DNA from: Candidatus Obscuribacterales bacterium
GTDB lineage: Bacteria > Cyanobacteriota > Vampirovibrionia > Obscuribacterales > Obscuribacteraceae
Assembly (NCBI GenBank): GCA_020054205.1
Contig: JAGVLS010000018.1
Location: 186,001 to 250,000, forward strand
Length of the DNA stretch: 64,000 nucleotides
Direction of reading: 5' to 3'
Shown here: piece by piece, positions 16,451-25,868 of the stretch
Numbering within the stretch: the stretch's first letter is position 1
Layout of the letters: every line of letters starts with the position of its first letter
The notes under the pieces: model-generated
What the model was told of the DNA's origin: nothing
What the model saw: the letters and a program-made list of their open reading frames with translations, nothing else
Database searches by the model: none
Translations under genes and position numbers: made by a program

Positions 16451-18172
16451 TTGCACGCAAAACTTGATCTTGCAAAAGCAAAAGGCCTAAAAAAATCTGA
16501 AATTCAAAAATTAAATCGTTTGCTTCAACAAAGAATCCCCGATCATGTAATTCTCACGGCCGAACTTGCAGAAACAATTGCTGAGATCTCGTATGCAATA
16601 GGCATACCAATATCTGTTGTTATCAACAGGCGTGGACAAGTAGTTAATGTAACTGCCGGGCAGCCAAAAGACGTTAATATGCCAGAGCTTAAAGGTGTGA
16701 GAGTTGGTCCTGGACGTCTTTCCGGACATCGCGTTATTTATACTCATATGCATAAAAATGGTCATGCTAAAACTGGCTTTAACAAAGAAGATTTGCAATG
16801 TTTAGCTCGCAATAGATTAGATATGCTTGTTTTAATTGAAATAGACACAGAACTTTCTTTCAGTAAAAGTAAAGGTGAACAAGCAAGGCTAGCCGATGTT
16901 ATATATCATGCACATTTATTGCCCACTCGAGATAATGAAGGCAAAATATGGAAAGTATCAAATGGGTTTACCACTCGCAAAATTCAAGAAGAAAATTTTC
17001 AAAAGATAATTTCGTCATTAGAAGGTGAATTCGTGAGAATTGCTCCTCGCTTGCCTGTAGCTCAAGGGGAAGAAAGAGCTATTTTAGTGGCTTTAATAAC
17101 AGAAGGGCTTGATGCTTGGCAAATTGAAGATGATTTAGATGAATTAGCTCAATTAGCTCGCACAGCTGGTGCTACTGTTTGTGGGCGATTGACACAAGCT
17201 CGACTGCAGCCAGATGCTCGTTTGTTTTTTGGTTCTGGCAAAGTGCAAGAACTTGCTTTACAGGTAGAAGAATTTGGAGCTAATTTAGTAATTGTTTATC
17301 AAGAACTAAATGCCAATCAACAAAGAAATTTAGAAGATGCTCTTGGTGTAAAAGTAATCGACCGTACTGAATTGATTTTAGATATTTTTGCTCAAAGAGC
17401 AAATACGAAGGAAGGAAAATTACAAGTTGAATTGGCTCAACTTAAATATTTATACCCGCGTTTGACAGGAAAAGGACTAACTTTAAGCCGTTTGGGAGCT
17501 GGTATTGCTACTAGAGGTCCTGGAGAAACAAAATTAGAAATTGATCGTAGACGTTTGCGTGATCGGATCAATATGCTAGAGCGGGAAACATCACGTATTA
17601 GAAATTATCGCGATACCCAGCGTCGAAGCCGTATTTTTGAACACATGCCAGTTGTTGCTTTAACTGGTTATACAAATTCAGGTAAATCTACTTTGCTAAG
17701 CGTATTGACTAAGGCAAATGCTGTTGTGGAAGATAAGCTATTTTCTACATTAGATCCAGCTACACGCAGAACCATGTTGCCTGATCATAGTCCTGTCTTA
17801 ATTACAGATACTGTTGGATTTATCAAAAAATTACCTTTATCATTGATTGCTGCCTTTGGTGCTACTTTAGAAGAGGTAGTGGTTGCTGATTGTTTAATTC
17901 ATGTGATCGATGCTTCTCATCCTTCAGTTATGGAACATATTTCATCGGTGCATGATGTTTTAAGTGAGCTCCATGCTGTAGATAAGCCAATGATTACAGT
18001 TTTAAATAAAGCAGATAAAACACGTCCAGAAGATCTTGTTTGGCTAGCTAGTCAATTGCCAAATCCTGTTATTGTTTCTGCTAAAGAACGTACTGGTTTA
18101 AAAAGATTGCTTGAGAGAATCCAGGCTTTGGTTCAAGAAGTTTGTCCAGAAAGACAAAGATATACAGCATAA
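16451..18172 (+). CDS. hflX: GTPase HflX with long N-terminal extension
   Basis: HflX is a ribosome-binding GTPase that splits stalled or heat-damaged ribosomes. The GTPase domain has GYTNSGKST (about 406-414), DTVGF and NKAD. Before it lie the HflX N-domain (ARTAGATVCGRLTQ, RLFFGSGK) and the linker with SRLGAGIATRGPGETKLE. At 573 residues it is about 150 longer than E. coli HflX, because of roughly 200 extra N-terminal residues that look like another folded domain (RVGPGRLSGHRVIYTH). TTG 16451 has GAGGA about 10 bases upstream; no nearer ATG fits the conserved part. Confidence 0.9.
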   Translation: MHAKLDLAKAKGLKKSEIQKLNRLLQQRIPDHVILTAELAETIAEISYAIGIPISVVINRRGQVVNVTAGQPKDVNMPELKGVRVGPGRLSGHRVIYTHMHKNGHAKTGFNKEDLQCLARNRLDMLVLIEIDTELSFSKSKGEQARLADVIYHAHLLPTRDNEGKIWKVSNGFTTRKIQEENFQKIISSLEGEFVRIAPRLPVAQGEERAILVALITEGLDAWQIEDDLDELAQLARTAGATVCGRLTQARLQPDARLFFGSGKVQELALQVEEFGANLVIVYQELNANQQRNLEDALGVKVIDRTELILDIFAQRANTKEGKLQVELAQLKYLYPRLTGKGLTLSRLGAGIATRGPGETKLEIDRRRLRDRINMLERETSRIRNYRDTQRRSRIFEHMPVVALTGYTNSGKSTLLSVLTKANAVVEDKLFSTLDPATRRTMLPDHSPVLITDTVGFIKKLPLSLIAAFGATLEEVVVADCLIHVIDASHPSVMEHISSVHDVLSELHAVDKPMITVLNKADKTRPEDLVWLASQLPNPVIVSAKERTGLKRLLERIQALVQEVCPERQRYTA

Positions 18173-18184
18173 TTTTAAATCTTT

Positions 18185-18421
18185 TTATAGATGAGATTTA
18201 TGTTTGTTCTCTACTAATTTTGTTTGATTTTTAGTTTTAGAAAATTGCAAAACAGTTTCGGTGAATGATTGTGAGAGCCCTTGCGATATATTTTGATTGT
18301 TCAAACATACTAATACTAACGTTATAACCATAAAAAAAATAACTGTACCGCTATGTTCCAATAGTTCTTGCATCATTCTTTCTTCAGGTCTTAATGCTAA
18401 AGTTCTCTTGCGGGCATCCAT
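18185..18421 (-). CDS. Small membrane protein
   Basis: This 78-residue product begins at ATG 18421, preceded by AAGGAG at ideal spacing; the frame is open further upstream but lacks a better start. It has a charged N-terminus (MDARKRTLALRPEERMM), one membrane segment (TVIFFMVITLVLVCL) and a polar, Lys-rich tail. No family is recognised. It lies between convergent hflX and the ETF-QO gene on its own strand, 130 bases after the ETF-QO stop. Confidence 0.55.
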   Translation of the reverse strand: MDARKRTLALRPEERMMQELLEHSGTVIFFMVITLVLVCLNNQNISQGLSQSFTETVLQFSKTKNQTKLVENKHKSHL

Positions 18422-18551
18422 AATTATCTCCTTTGCCAAATTGTGCTTAAAACGCATCTTGTGGGAGACAATATGCCTAATTAATCTGACAAATTTGTGA
18501 AATGGATATGTCAATTTGACGGCATAGATTAAATAAAATATGAAACTAAAT

Positions 18552-20267
18552 TTAGAGGCCCATAAAATCTGGACCACTGCCTTGTTCTGTTGGCTTGACG
18601 CGTAAATTTACTTCTGGACAAACAATTTCACATGTGCGGCAATGGATACAATTTTCCAACGACATACCATGTTTTTGCAAATCATCGATAATGTCTACAC
18701 GATGAACTTCTGCGGTACAGTCAGCAACACAAGGTACAGTTTTACCTAATGAATAATAGGACTGAATACATTTCATGCAAACATTGGCGTTAAATTCATC
18801 AATATGTTTATTGCCTTCATGATATTTAGTAGAGGCATAAAATACAGCATCTGGCCGTGAGTAGATTGTGCTCTTTTCATAAGGAGGTTCGTCATATTTA
18901 GGGGCAATAAAAGATGGCACTATGTGTTTGTAATCAGCAATATATTTAATAGGACCTATATCTTTACCCATTTCCATAAGTCCAAGCGCACGCAAGCCAT
19001 CTTGTGTAGCTTGAATAGGATTAGACAGTCCAAGTTTAATTGCTCCTAAAATTGGATGTCCGCTATCTACACCTTGAGCAATTTTTGGGATATAGCTATT
19101 TAATAAGCGATCGTTTTCCATAAATGTCCAGCGGAAATAACGATCTTTATATGATTCTTTAATGACAAAGCTATTTTCCAATTGTTGTTGATAAGGTATT
19201 AAAGCAGCTTCACTATAATCACCTTTCACAATGGCCTCATGTAATACATTAGCAGCTATGCGACCACATTCCATTGCCCTATCAATGCCTGCTAAGTTTT
19301 TTACATTTAAAACTCCAAGTGCATCGCCAAGTAATAATCCGCCAGGAACAACAAATTTTTTCGGTAAGCTGTAATAGCCACCTTCTGGTAAAACTGCTGC
19401 GCCATATTTAAGCAATTTTCCACCCTTAATAATTGATTGTATCCAAGGATGTTTTTTGTATTCTTGTAATTTAAGCTGTGGATTTAAATTTGGATCTTTG
19501 CTGTCTAAGCTTATTACCATGCCGATAGTGATTTTATTGTCTTTCATGCCATAGACAAATCCGCCGCCAAATGTTCCTTCTAGTAAAGGCCAGCCAAGTG
19601 TATGCCATACTTTGCCAGCATAATCTTGATTACACTGCCATACTTCTTTTACACCTACTGACCATATTTGTGGGCAATCGCGTAGTTTGTAGTAATCTAT
19701 TACATCGCGAGAAATAAAACCTTTATCGCCAAAAGCAGTAAATTTGGCATAAACATAATCTTCATCAGATTTGGGATTCTCAACTACAGACACCCCAGCT
19801 ATACGACCATCTTCAAAAACTACTTTATGAGCAGCAAAACCAGTAAATAAATCTATAGCAACGTTTGGAACTTCTTTAGCTTTTTCTTGTACTTGTCTTG
19901 CCATCCAAGCAGTAACAAAGCTAAGAGTAAGGACTAAATATCCTGTTTTATCAAATGTTTTAGGATATAACTTGGGAGGCAAATCCCATTTTTTTTCAAC
20001 GCCTAAAACAGAAAAATTACTATCATTGCAAACAGCTTCTATTGGAAAACCTAATTCTTTGTAGTTTGGCCAGATTTTTTCTAAAACATGAGGATGGCTA
20101 ACAGCGCCACTAACAATGTGTGATCCAAAATCTTTGCCCTTTTCTAAAATGGCCACAGTCATTTCTTTGCCACTTGTTTTTGCTAATTCAAGCAAACAAT
20201 AAGCCAATGCTAAATTGGAAGGGCTGCCGCCAACTAATAAAAGATCGTACTCAATGCGAGTGGACAA
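18552..20267 (-). CDS. Electron-transfer flavoprotein:quinone oxidoreductase (FixC/FixX-like)
   Basis: This membrane-associated flavoprotein passes electrons from ETF to the quinone pool. The C-terminal ferredoxin domain matches ETF-QO: C517, then C540, C543 and C546 in CIHCRTC as 4Fe-4S ligands, with further cysteines (CMKC, C513, C550) not needed in known enzymes. The body matches ETF-QO throughout (FGSHIVSGAV, TFGGGFVYGM, GDALGVLNV, GIDRAMECGR). The dinucleotide motif near the N-terminus is degenerate: VGGSPSN instead of GxGxxG. Length is 571 residues. It is the third gene of the ETF operon, overlapping etfA by 17 bases. Confidence 0.85.
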   Translation of the reverse strand: MSTRIEYDLLLVGGSPSNLALAYCLLELAKTSGKEMTVAILEKGKDFGSHIVSGAVSHPHVLEKIWPNYKELGFPIEAVCNDSNFSVLGVEKKWDLPPKLYPKTFDKTGYLVLTLSFVTAWMARQVQEKAKEVPNVAIDLFTGFAAHKVVFEDGRIAGVSVVENPKSDEDYVYAKFTAFGDKGFISRDVIDYYKLRDCPQIWSVGVKEVWQCNQDYAGKVWHTLGWPLLEGTFGGGFVYGMKDNKITIGMVISLDSKDPNLNPQLKLQEYKKHPWIQSIIKGGKLLKYGAAVLPEGGYYSLPKKFVVPGGLLLGDALGVLNVKNLAGIDRAMECGRIAANVLHEAIVKGDYSEAALIPYQQQLENSFVIKESYKDRYFRWTFMENDRLLNSYIPKIAQGVDSGHPILGAIKLGLSNPIQATQDGLRALGLMEMGKDIGPIKYIADYKHIVPSFIAPKYDEPPYEKSTIYSRPDAVFYASTKYHEGNKHIDEFNANVCMKCIQSYYSLGKTVPCVADCTAEVHRVDIIDDLQKHGMSLENCIHCRTCEIVCPEVNLRVKPTEQGSGPDFMGL

Positions 20268-21408
20268 TTGTTTTTTCTCCTTGCTCTTTTTCTACACATT
20301 TTAACTGTTTAATCATTTCCGGAATGATTTGATATACATCACCAACAATTCCATAATGGGCAAATTTAAAAATTGGTGCATCTGGATCTTTGTTGATAGC
20401 AATAATTGTGCTTGATTTAGACATGCCTACTCTATGTTGAATAGCACCGGATATGCCGCAAGCTATATAAAGCTTTGGACGAACAGTTTTACCAGTTTGT
20501 CCTACTTGATGTTCATAAGGTATCCAGCCTAAATCTACAACTTTTCTAGAGGCACCAATAGCTGAATTAGGAAAGCAGCTAGCCAATTCTCTTAATAAGG
20601 CAAAACCTTCAGGTGTACCTAAGCCAAAGCCACCACTAATAATTACATCTGCTTCAGTTAATTTTAAAGCTGATGCTATTTCTCTTACGGTTTCAGCAAC
20701 ATTAAGGCGAAAATCTTCTGGTTTTAGATTTACAGGAACAGTAATTATTTCACCCTGTCTATTTGGGTCAGCCCTTAAAGGTATCATAACCCCAGGACGA
20801 GTAGTTGCCATTTGTGGATTTTTCCATGGACCTAAAATGCGAGCCTTTAAGCTCTCACCAAAACTTGGTCTGATTGCATATAAACAATCTGGATAAAGCC
20901 CAAGTTTGCTTGGGTCAATTTTACTTTTGTGTTCGTATGGACCAATATCTAGTTCTGTACAGTCAGCTGTTAAACCAGTTTCAAAATGAGCAGCGATGCG
21001 CGGTGCTAAGTCACGTCCTGTAGTTGTGGAACCAAGCAATGTGACATGTGGTGGCTCTGATAATGATTCTAAAAAATCACAGACTACTCTTCTAAATGGT
21101 AAAGTCCGATAAGTATGTAATTCTGGGTGATCGGCAACATAAACAATATCTGCACCATATTGAATAAGTTTTTTAGTTGTTTCAGCCATATTATGTCCTA
21201 ATAAAAGACAAACAAGTTTGGTACCAAGCTTATCTGTTAAAAGGCGTCCAGCTCCTAAAAGTTCAAGTGTTACTGGTTGTAATTCTCCTAGAATTTGCTC
21301 AGCAATAACCATCACATTGCCACGAGGTGTTTCATGGATGGGCAGCGCACTCTCTGTGTTTTGCGTATTTTGAGAAGTATTTGAATTTTTGATTTCTTTG
21401 TCTGTCAT
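20251..21408 (-). CDS. etfA: Electron transfer flavoprotein alpha subunit
   Basis: The EtfA N-domain (about 28-200) is followed by the FAD-binding C-domain (about 230-365), with SGGFGLGTPEG, GASRKVVDLGW, HQVGQTGKTVRP, ISGAIQHRVGM and INKDPDAPIF. At 385 residues it is longer than the usual 310-330, partly through an N-terminal tail rich in Asn, Thr and Gln. It overlaps etfB by the 4-base ATGA and the ETF-QO gene by 17 bases, so the three are translated together. Electrons probably come from acyl-CoA or other dehydrogenases encoded elsewhere. Confidence 0.92.
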   Translation of the reverse strand: MTDKEIKNSNTSQNTQNTESALPIHETPRGNVMVIAEQILGELQPVTLELLGAGRLLTDKLGTKLVCLLLGHNMAETTKKLIQYGADIVYVADHPELHTYRTLPFRRVVCDFLESLSEPPHVTLLGSTTTGRDLAPRIAAHFETGLTADCTELDIGPYEHKSKIDPSKLGLYPDCLYAIRPSFGESLKARILGPWKNPQMATTRPGVMIPLRADPNRQGEIITVPVNLKPEDFRLNVAETVREIASALKLTEADVIISGGFGLGTPEGFALLRELASCFPNSAIGASRKVVDLGWIPYEHQVGQTGKTVRPKLYIACGISGAIQHRVGMSKSSTIIAINKDPDAPIFKFAHYGIVGDVYQIIPEMIKQLKCVEKEQGEKTIVHSH

Positions 21409-22247
21409 GATATTTTCAAATACTCTTTAACATTGCTTTTTTCTATTATGTTTACAACCATATCGGAAATTGCTTGCCCTTCAAACATTTTGCAATTGCC
21501 GCCAATTTCACCAACTTTTTCAGTATGAGCAACAATTGTAGGTGATCCTTTCAATCCACACTTTTCAGGATCAGCACCTACTGTATCTAAATCTACTGTG
21601 GTAATAACCTTCTTGAGATCTTCTGGGTGCCGTTGCAACCATTGAACTTTCCAGGTGCCACGAAATGATTTGTATTCAAGAGGGTGATATGAATTAGCAA
21701 CTGTAATCAAGATAGGCATATCACTTATTATATGTTGGCATCCACCTTCAATAATACGTCGAGCTTTAACTTTGTCACCTTCTAAACTAAAGTCTTCGCA
21801 ATATGTAACTTGTGGTAAATTCAAGCGTTCAGCTAGTTGTGGACCTACCTGAGCAGTATCGCCATCGGTTGTTTGCAATCCACAAAATATCAAATCAAAG
21901 TGTCCACAATAAAGAATGGTTTTATAGAGTGCATAAGCTGTTGCTAAAGTGTCTGAGGCAGCTAAACGCTTATCAGATAATAAAACCCCTCTATCGACGC
22001 CATGTTCTAAGGCTTCTAACAAAACTTCCACAGCTGGTGGTGGACCCATAGATATACATGTTACTCTGCCGCCATATGCTTTTTTTGTATGCAAAGCAGC
22101 CTGTAAAGCATATCTGTCAAATGGATTAAGCATGCGCTTAGCCCTGGCTCTATCAATAGTCCCATCTGGATTTAGTCCTGCTTTGCTGCCTTGGTCAGGT
22201 ACTTGTTTCACTAAAACAAAAATGTCTTTGGGATTTGATGACGACAT
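21405..22247 (-). CDS. etfB: Electron transfer flavoprotein beta subunit, bifurcating-type signature
   Basis: EtfB binds AMP or, in bifurcating ETFs, a second FAD. The segment D130-T-A-Q-V-G-P136 in TTDGDTAQVGP is the form I associate with bifurcating (FixA-like) EtfB. Other family features are FVLVKQVPD, NPFDRYALQAAL and the C-terminal LEYKSFRGTWKV. Length is 280 residues. ATG 22247 has GGAG four bases upstream. It is the first gene of the etfB-etfA-ETF-QO operon. Whether it bifurcates or is a plain ETF needs testing. Confidence 0.9.
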   Translation of the reverse strand: MSSSNPKDIFVLVKQVPDQGSKAGLNPDGTIDRARAKRMLNPFDRYALQAALHTKKAYGGRVTCISMGPPPAVEVLLEALEHGVDRGVLLSDKRLAASDTLATAYALYKTILYCGHFDLIFCGLQTTDGDTAQVGPQLAERLNLPQVTYCEDFSLEGDKVKARRIIEGGCQHIISDMPILITVANSYHPLEYKSFRGTWKVQWLQRHPEDLKKVITTVDLDTVGADPEKCGLKGSPTIVAHTEKVGEIGGNCKMFEGQAISDMVVNIIEKSNVKEYLKIS

Positions 22248-22506
22248 AGCTCCGGATTCCTAATGAATTGCCACTTATATTTGGCTTGTACATTTTGTAC
22301 TTATATACCTAGTATTTTCTATCATTGAAGCGCTTTTTACCATTTAGTGCCATATCACTAATGCTTTCTTTGTATTTGATTTGCATAACTTTGCATCTTG
22401 ATAGCCAAAATCATCAAAAATTGGTCCTAAAATCAGCTTTGGTGTTAATAATCAAAGTCTGCAATAATTTACTTCTAAATTAATTGGCTTACAAGGGGAA
22501 AAGGGT

Positions 22507-24339
22507 ATGGATACTCAATTAAAGAATACTTTGGGTTTAAAAGCATTCATTGTTTTTTCATTGATATGCTCAGTTAGCTCGACAAGTTTTTCATATGGGC
22601 AAGTCCATAAAAAAAATGATATAGCTAAACGTAAGTTGGCAAGTATACAGATAGCAAAAACTTTGACTCCCTGGCAGCCAAAACAAAGTAAAACTAAAAA
22701 AGCATTTATGAGCTTAGTTGATCGTTATTTTGAAGATGCTATGAAACAAGAACCAATCATGGCTACAGAGATGGGTTTTCACGAATATGATGCTTTCATG
22801 CCAAATTATTCTGTCGAAAGTGTCAATGGGCAAATATCCTTGCTTAATGATTACCTCAAGCAATTTCAATTAATTAAGCCATCAAGTTTAGATTCATTTT
22901 CGCAAGGAGATCGTGAACTTATTATTGCTGATATCCAAGGCAAACTTCATGAGCTTCAATCTGTTCAGTCTTGGCGCAATAATCCAGATTTTTACCCTTC
23001 TACTGTTAATACAGCCATTTTTTCTTTAGTTAAAAGAAATTTTGCTCCTCTTAAAGATAGACTTAAATCAGTAATTGAACGTGAAAAACTATCTATATTA
23101 CTTCTGAAGCAAGGCAAAGAAAATGTCACTAATCCACCAAAAATTTATACAGAAATTGCTTTAGAACAAATGCCAGGAATAATTGAATTTTTTGAAAAGT
23201 CCATGCCTGAAACTTTTGTGAGCATTGAAGATACTAATGATGACAAATTAAAAACAAATTTTAAAACCACAAATGCAGAGCTCACAGCCGAGCTTAAATC
23301 ATATCAATCATATTTAAAAAACACACTTCTGGCTAAATCAAATGGCAATTTTGCTTTAGGAGCGGATAAATATGCTAAAAAACTTTTGTATGAAGAAATG
23401 GTGGATGAAAACATTGATAGTTTGCTAGAAAAAGGATATGCAGAGCTAAGAAGATTGCAAAAAGAATTTGCTCTTACAGCCCATGAAATTGATCCAAATA
23501 AAACGCAAGAAGAAGTTTTTGTTGGAATTTCATCAAATCATCCAAAACCAAATGAATTAATTGTCTCAGTGAAAAATTTGCTTTCTGATATACGTGAGTT
23601 TTGTATAAGCAAAAACATTGTCACTATTCCAAAAGAAGAGCAACTTACTGTAGAAGAAACACCTCCGTTTATGAGGGCACTGACATTTGCTTCAATGGAT
23701 ATGCCTGGACCTTTTGAGACTAAGGCTAAAGAAGCTTATTACAATGTGACATTACCAGAAGCTAATTGGAGTCCAGAAAAAGCAGAAGAACATATGCGTA
23801 CTTTTTGTTATCAGGACTTATTAAATACAAGTGTACATGAAGCATATCCTGGACATTATTTGCAAGGTTTGTGGGTCAAAACTGCCCCTTCTAAAACTCG
23901 TAAATTTATCCATGCATCTTCTAATGCAGAAGGATGGGCACATTATTGCGAAGAAATGATGGTTCAACAAGGACTTTCTAATTACGATAAAAAGTTAAAA
24001 TTGGTGCAATTGCATGATGCGTTACTTCGTTGTTGTAGATATATTGTAGGCATAAAAATGCATACACAAGGGATGACTGTAGACGAAGGCATCCAGTTTT
24101 TCATGAAAGAAGGCTATGTAGAAAAGGCAAATGCTGAACGTGAAACTAAGCGCGGCACTTCTGACCCGACTTATTTGGTTTATACTTTAGGTAAGCTACA
24201 AATTCTTTCTTTATTAGATGACTATAAAAAGCAAAAAGGAGATAGTTTTAGCTTGAAAGAGTTTCACAATAATTTCTTAGCTCAAGGAGTGCCACCAATA
24301 AAAATAATCAAGCAAGTTTTATTGCGTCCGAAAAAATAG
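22507..24339 (+). CDS. Secreted DUF885 family hydrolase
   Basis: This is a 610-residue protein with an N-terminal signal-like segment (about 10-32) and the DUF885 domain. The putative metal site is HEAYPGH (H444, E445, H450), followed by NAEGWAHYCEEM, both hallmarks of the family, which resembles M32/M3-type metallopeptidases. Several DUF885 members look like carboxypeptidases, but the activity of this one is unknown. AAGGGGAAAAGGG lies just before the ATG. It is followed by the thioredoxin-like gene after a 40-base gap and may share its transcript. Confidence 0.8.
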   Translation: MDTQLKNTLGLKAFIVFSLICSVSSTSFSYGQVHKKNDIAKRKLASIQIAKTLTPWQPKQSKTKKAFMSLVDRYFEDAMKQEPIMATEMGFHEYDAFMPNYSVESVNGQISLLNDYLKQFQLIKPSSLDSFSQGDRELIIADIQGKLHELQSVQSWRNNPDFYPSTVNTAIFSLVKRNFAPLKDRLKSVIEREKLSILLLKQGKENVTNPPKIYTEIALEQMPGIIEFFEKSMPETFVSIEDTNDDKLKTNFKTTNAELTAELKSYQSYLKNTLLAKSNGNFALGADKYAKKLLYEEMVDENIDSLLEKGYAELRRLQKEFALTAHEIDPNKTQEEVFVGISSNHPKPNELIVSVKNLLSDIREFCISKNIVTIPKEEQLTVEETPPFMRALTFASMDMPGPFETKAKEAYYNVTLPEANWSPEKAEEHMRTFCYQDLLNTSVHEAYPGHYLQGLWVKTAPSKTRKFIHASSNAEGWAHYCEEMMVQQGLSNYDKKLKLVQLHDALLRCCRYIVGIKMHTQGMTVDEGIQFFMKEGYVEKANAERETKRGTSDPTYLVYTLGKLQILSLLDDYKKQKGDSFSLKEFHNNFLAQGVPPIKIIKQVLLRPKK

Positions 24340-24379
24340 TCACAAACAAATTGTTTATTCATAAATAAGGATAATTTAC

Positions 24380-24844
24380 ATGCGTTCTTTGCTAGAAATG
24401 ATTCAAAAATCTCAAAAAACATATTTATTGGTATTGACGCTTCTAGTTATTCTAAGTTTTACCAATTTAATCGCTAATTCTGGACCACTGGTTACTTGGT
24501 ATGACGTTCAATCAGGTTTTGCTAACGCACGTAGACTAAATCGCTGGGTAGTGGCAGATATTTATACAAATTGGTGTGGCTGGTGTAAAAGAATGGAGCG
24601 CGAAACATTTGAAGATCCGACAGTTGAGGAAATGCTATCTCAATCATTTGTTTGTATAAGAGTGAATGCAGAAGATAAAGGTTTGGGTGAGCGATTAGCT
24701 AAGGACTGCCAAGTCACTGGCTTTCCTACTATTGTAATTTTTGATCCGGAAGGCAAACCAAAAGCTCGTCATACTGGCTATTTGACTGCAAGCCAATTTA
24801 TGAAAGTGATGTCAAATTTTAAACAAGCAAATAATATTCGCTAA
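24380..24844 (+). CDS. Membrane-anchored or secreted thioredoxin-like protein
   Basis: A hydrophobic N-terminus (about 13-33) precedes a thioredoxin fold with the redox-active WCGWCKRM (CxxC), then FVCIRVNAED and the cis-proline GFPTIVIFDPEG. At 154 residues it belongs to the thioredoxin_7/DUF255-like group, which often serves in periplasmic disulphide reduction or cytochrome maturation. It lies downstream of the DUF885 gene. The partner protein is not evident. Confidence 0.8.
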   Translation: MRSLLEMIQKSQKTYLLVLTLLVILSFTNLIANSGPLVTWYDVQSGFANARRLNRWVVADIYTNWCGWCKRMERETFEDPTVEEMLSQSFVCIRVNAEDKGLGERLAKDCQVTGFPTIVIFDPEGKPKARHTGYLTASQFMKVMSNFKQANNIR

Positions 24845-24969
24845 TTATCAAAAGTCAATATTAACGCTAACTAAGGCTACATGCCTGGTAATGTTTGAAC
24901 ATTCTTGCTAATTATCTGTGCAATAATCATATGGCTATGATATAGAAGTACAGAGGCTATGGAGTAAAT

Positions 24970-25809
24970 ATGAAAGGTAATGAAATAACAGCTGAACGCA
25001 CAGAAAGTCCAAAAACTAAGCAAGAAATGAGCGGAGCAAATATGAAAATGTTGGAAGGCAAAAAAGGCATTATATTTGGTGTTGCAAATGATCACAGCTT
25101 AGCCTGGGCATGCGCTCAAGCACTTCATAATCAAGGAGCCCAGCTAGCATTTACTTACCAAGGTGAAGTTTTAGAAAGACGTGTAAAGCCATTAGCGGAA
25201 AGCGTTGGTTCTACTTTTGTTGAGCCTTGTGATTTGAGCAAAGACGATAATATTGAAGCAGTTTTTGCTAAACTCAAAAAACATTGGCAGTCTATTGATT
25301 TTATTGTGCACGCTGTTGCATTTGCTAACAAACAAGATTTAGAAGGACATTTTGTCGATACCACTCGTGATGGATTTAAATTAGCTTTAGATGTGAGCGC
25401 GTATACACTTACTGCTGTTGCAAAAGCTGCTGCACCACTTATGACTGAAGGTGGAAGTATTGTCACTCTTACTTATTATGGTGCTGAAAAGGTAATACCA
25501 AACTACAATGTAATGGGTGTTGCTAAAGCAGCACTAGAAGCTAGTGTCAGGTATTTGGCTGCTGATTTAGGTGACAAAAATATTCGAGTAAATGCAATAT
25601 CAGCTGGTCCAGTAAGAACACTTGCTGCTATGGGAATTGCTGGATTTAGAGATATGCTCAAATATGTAGCCGATAAAACACCACTAAAGCGAAATATACA
25701 AGCTGATGAAGTTGGTAAAACAGCTTTGTATTTTATTAGCGATTTGTCATCTGGAGTTACCGGTGAAGTCATCCATGTTGACTGTGGCTATTCGATAATG
25801 GGAATGTAA
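24970..25809 (+). CDS. fabI: Enoyl-[acyl-carrier-protein] reductase (FabI)
   Basis: FabI is the NADH-dependent enoyl-ACP reductase of type II fatty acid synthesis. The divergent SDR catalytic set is present: Y169, Y179 and K186 in YYGAEKVIPNYNVMGVAK, with the nucleotide-binding GIIFGVANDHSLAW near the start. An N-terminal extension of about 27 residues precedes the usual start (MLEGKKG). GGAG eight bases before ATG 24970 supports the long form, but ATG 25042 would give the classical length. Confidence 0.95.
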   Translation: MKGNEITAERTESPKTKQEMSGANMKMLEGKKGIIFGVANDHSLAWACAQALHNQGAQLAFTYQGEVLERRVKPLAESVGSTFVEPCDLSKDDNIEAVFAKLKKHWQSIDFIVHAVAFANKQDLEGHFVDTTRDGFKLALDVSAYTLTAVAKAAAPLMTEGGSIVTLTYYGAEKVIPNYNVMGVAKAALEASVRYLAADLGDKNIRVNAISAGPVRTLAAMGIAGFRDMLKYVADKTPLKRNIQADEVGKTALYFISDLSSGVTGEVIHVDCGYSIMGM

Positions 25810-25868
25810 TATTCAAAAACTGGTGATACACAAGACTAAAATTTTATTGTGATCCAATTTATAGCGTA

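Noticed and set aside
18422-18577. Longer version of the small membrane protein starting at 18577
   Set aside because: The extra 52 residues overlap the end of the ETF-QO gene and have no ribosome binding site, whereas AAGGAG sits right before ATG 18421.
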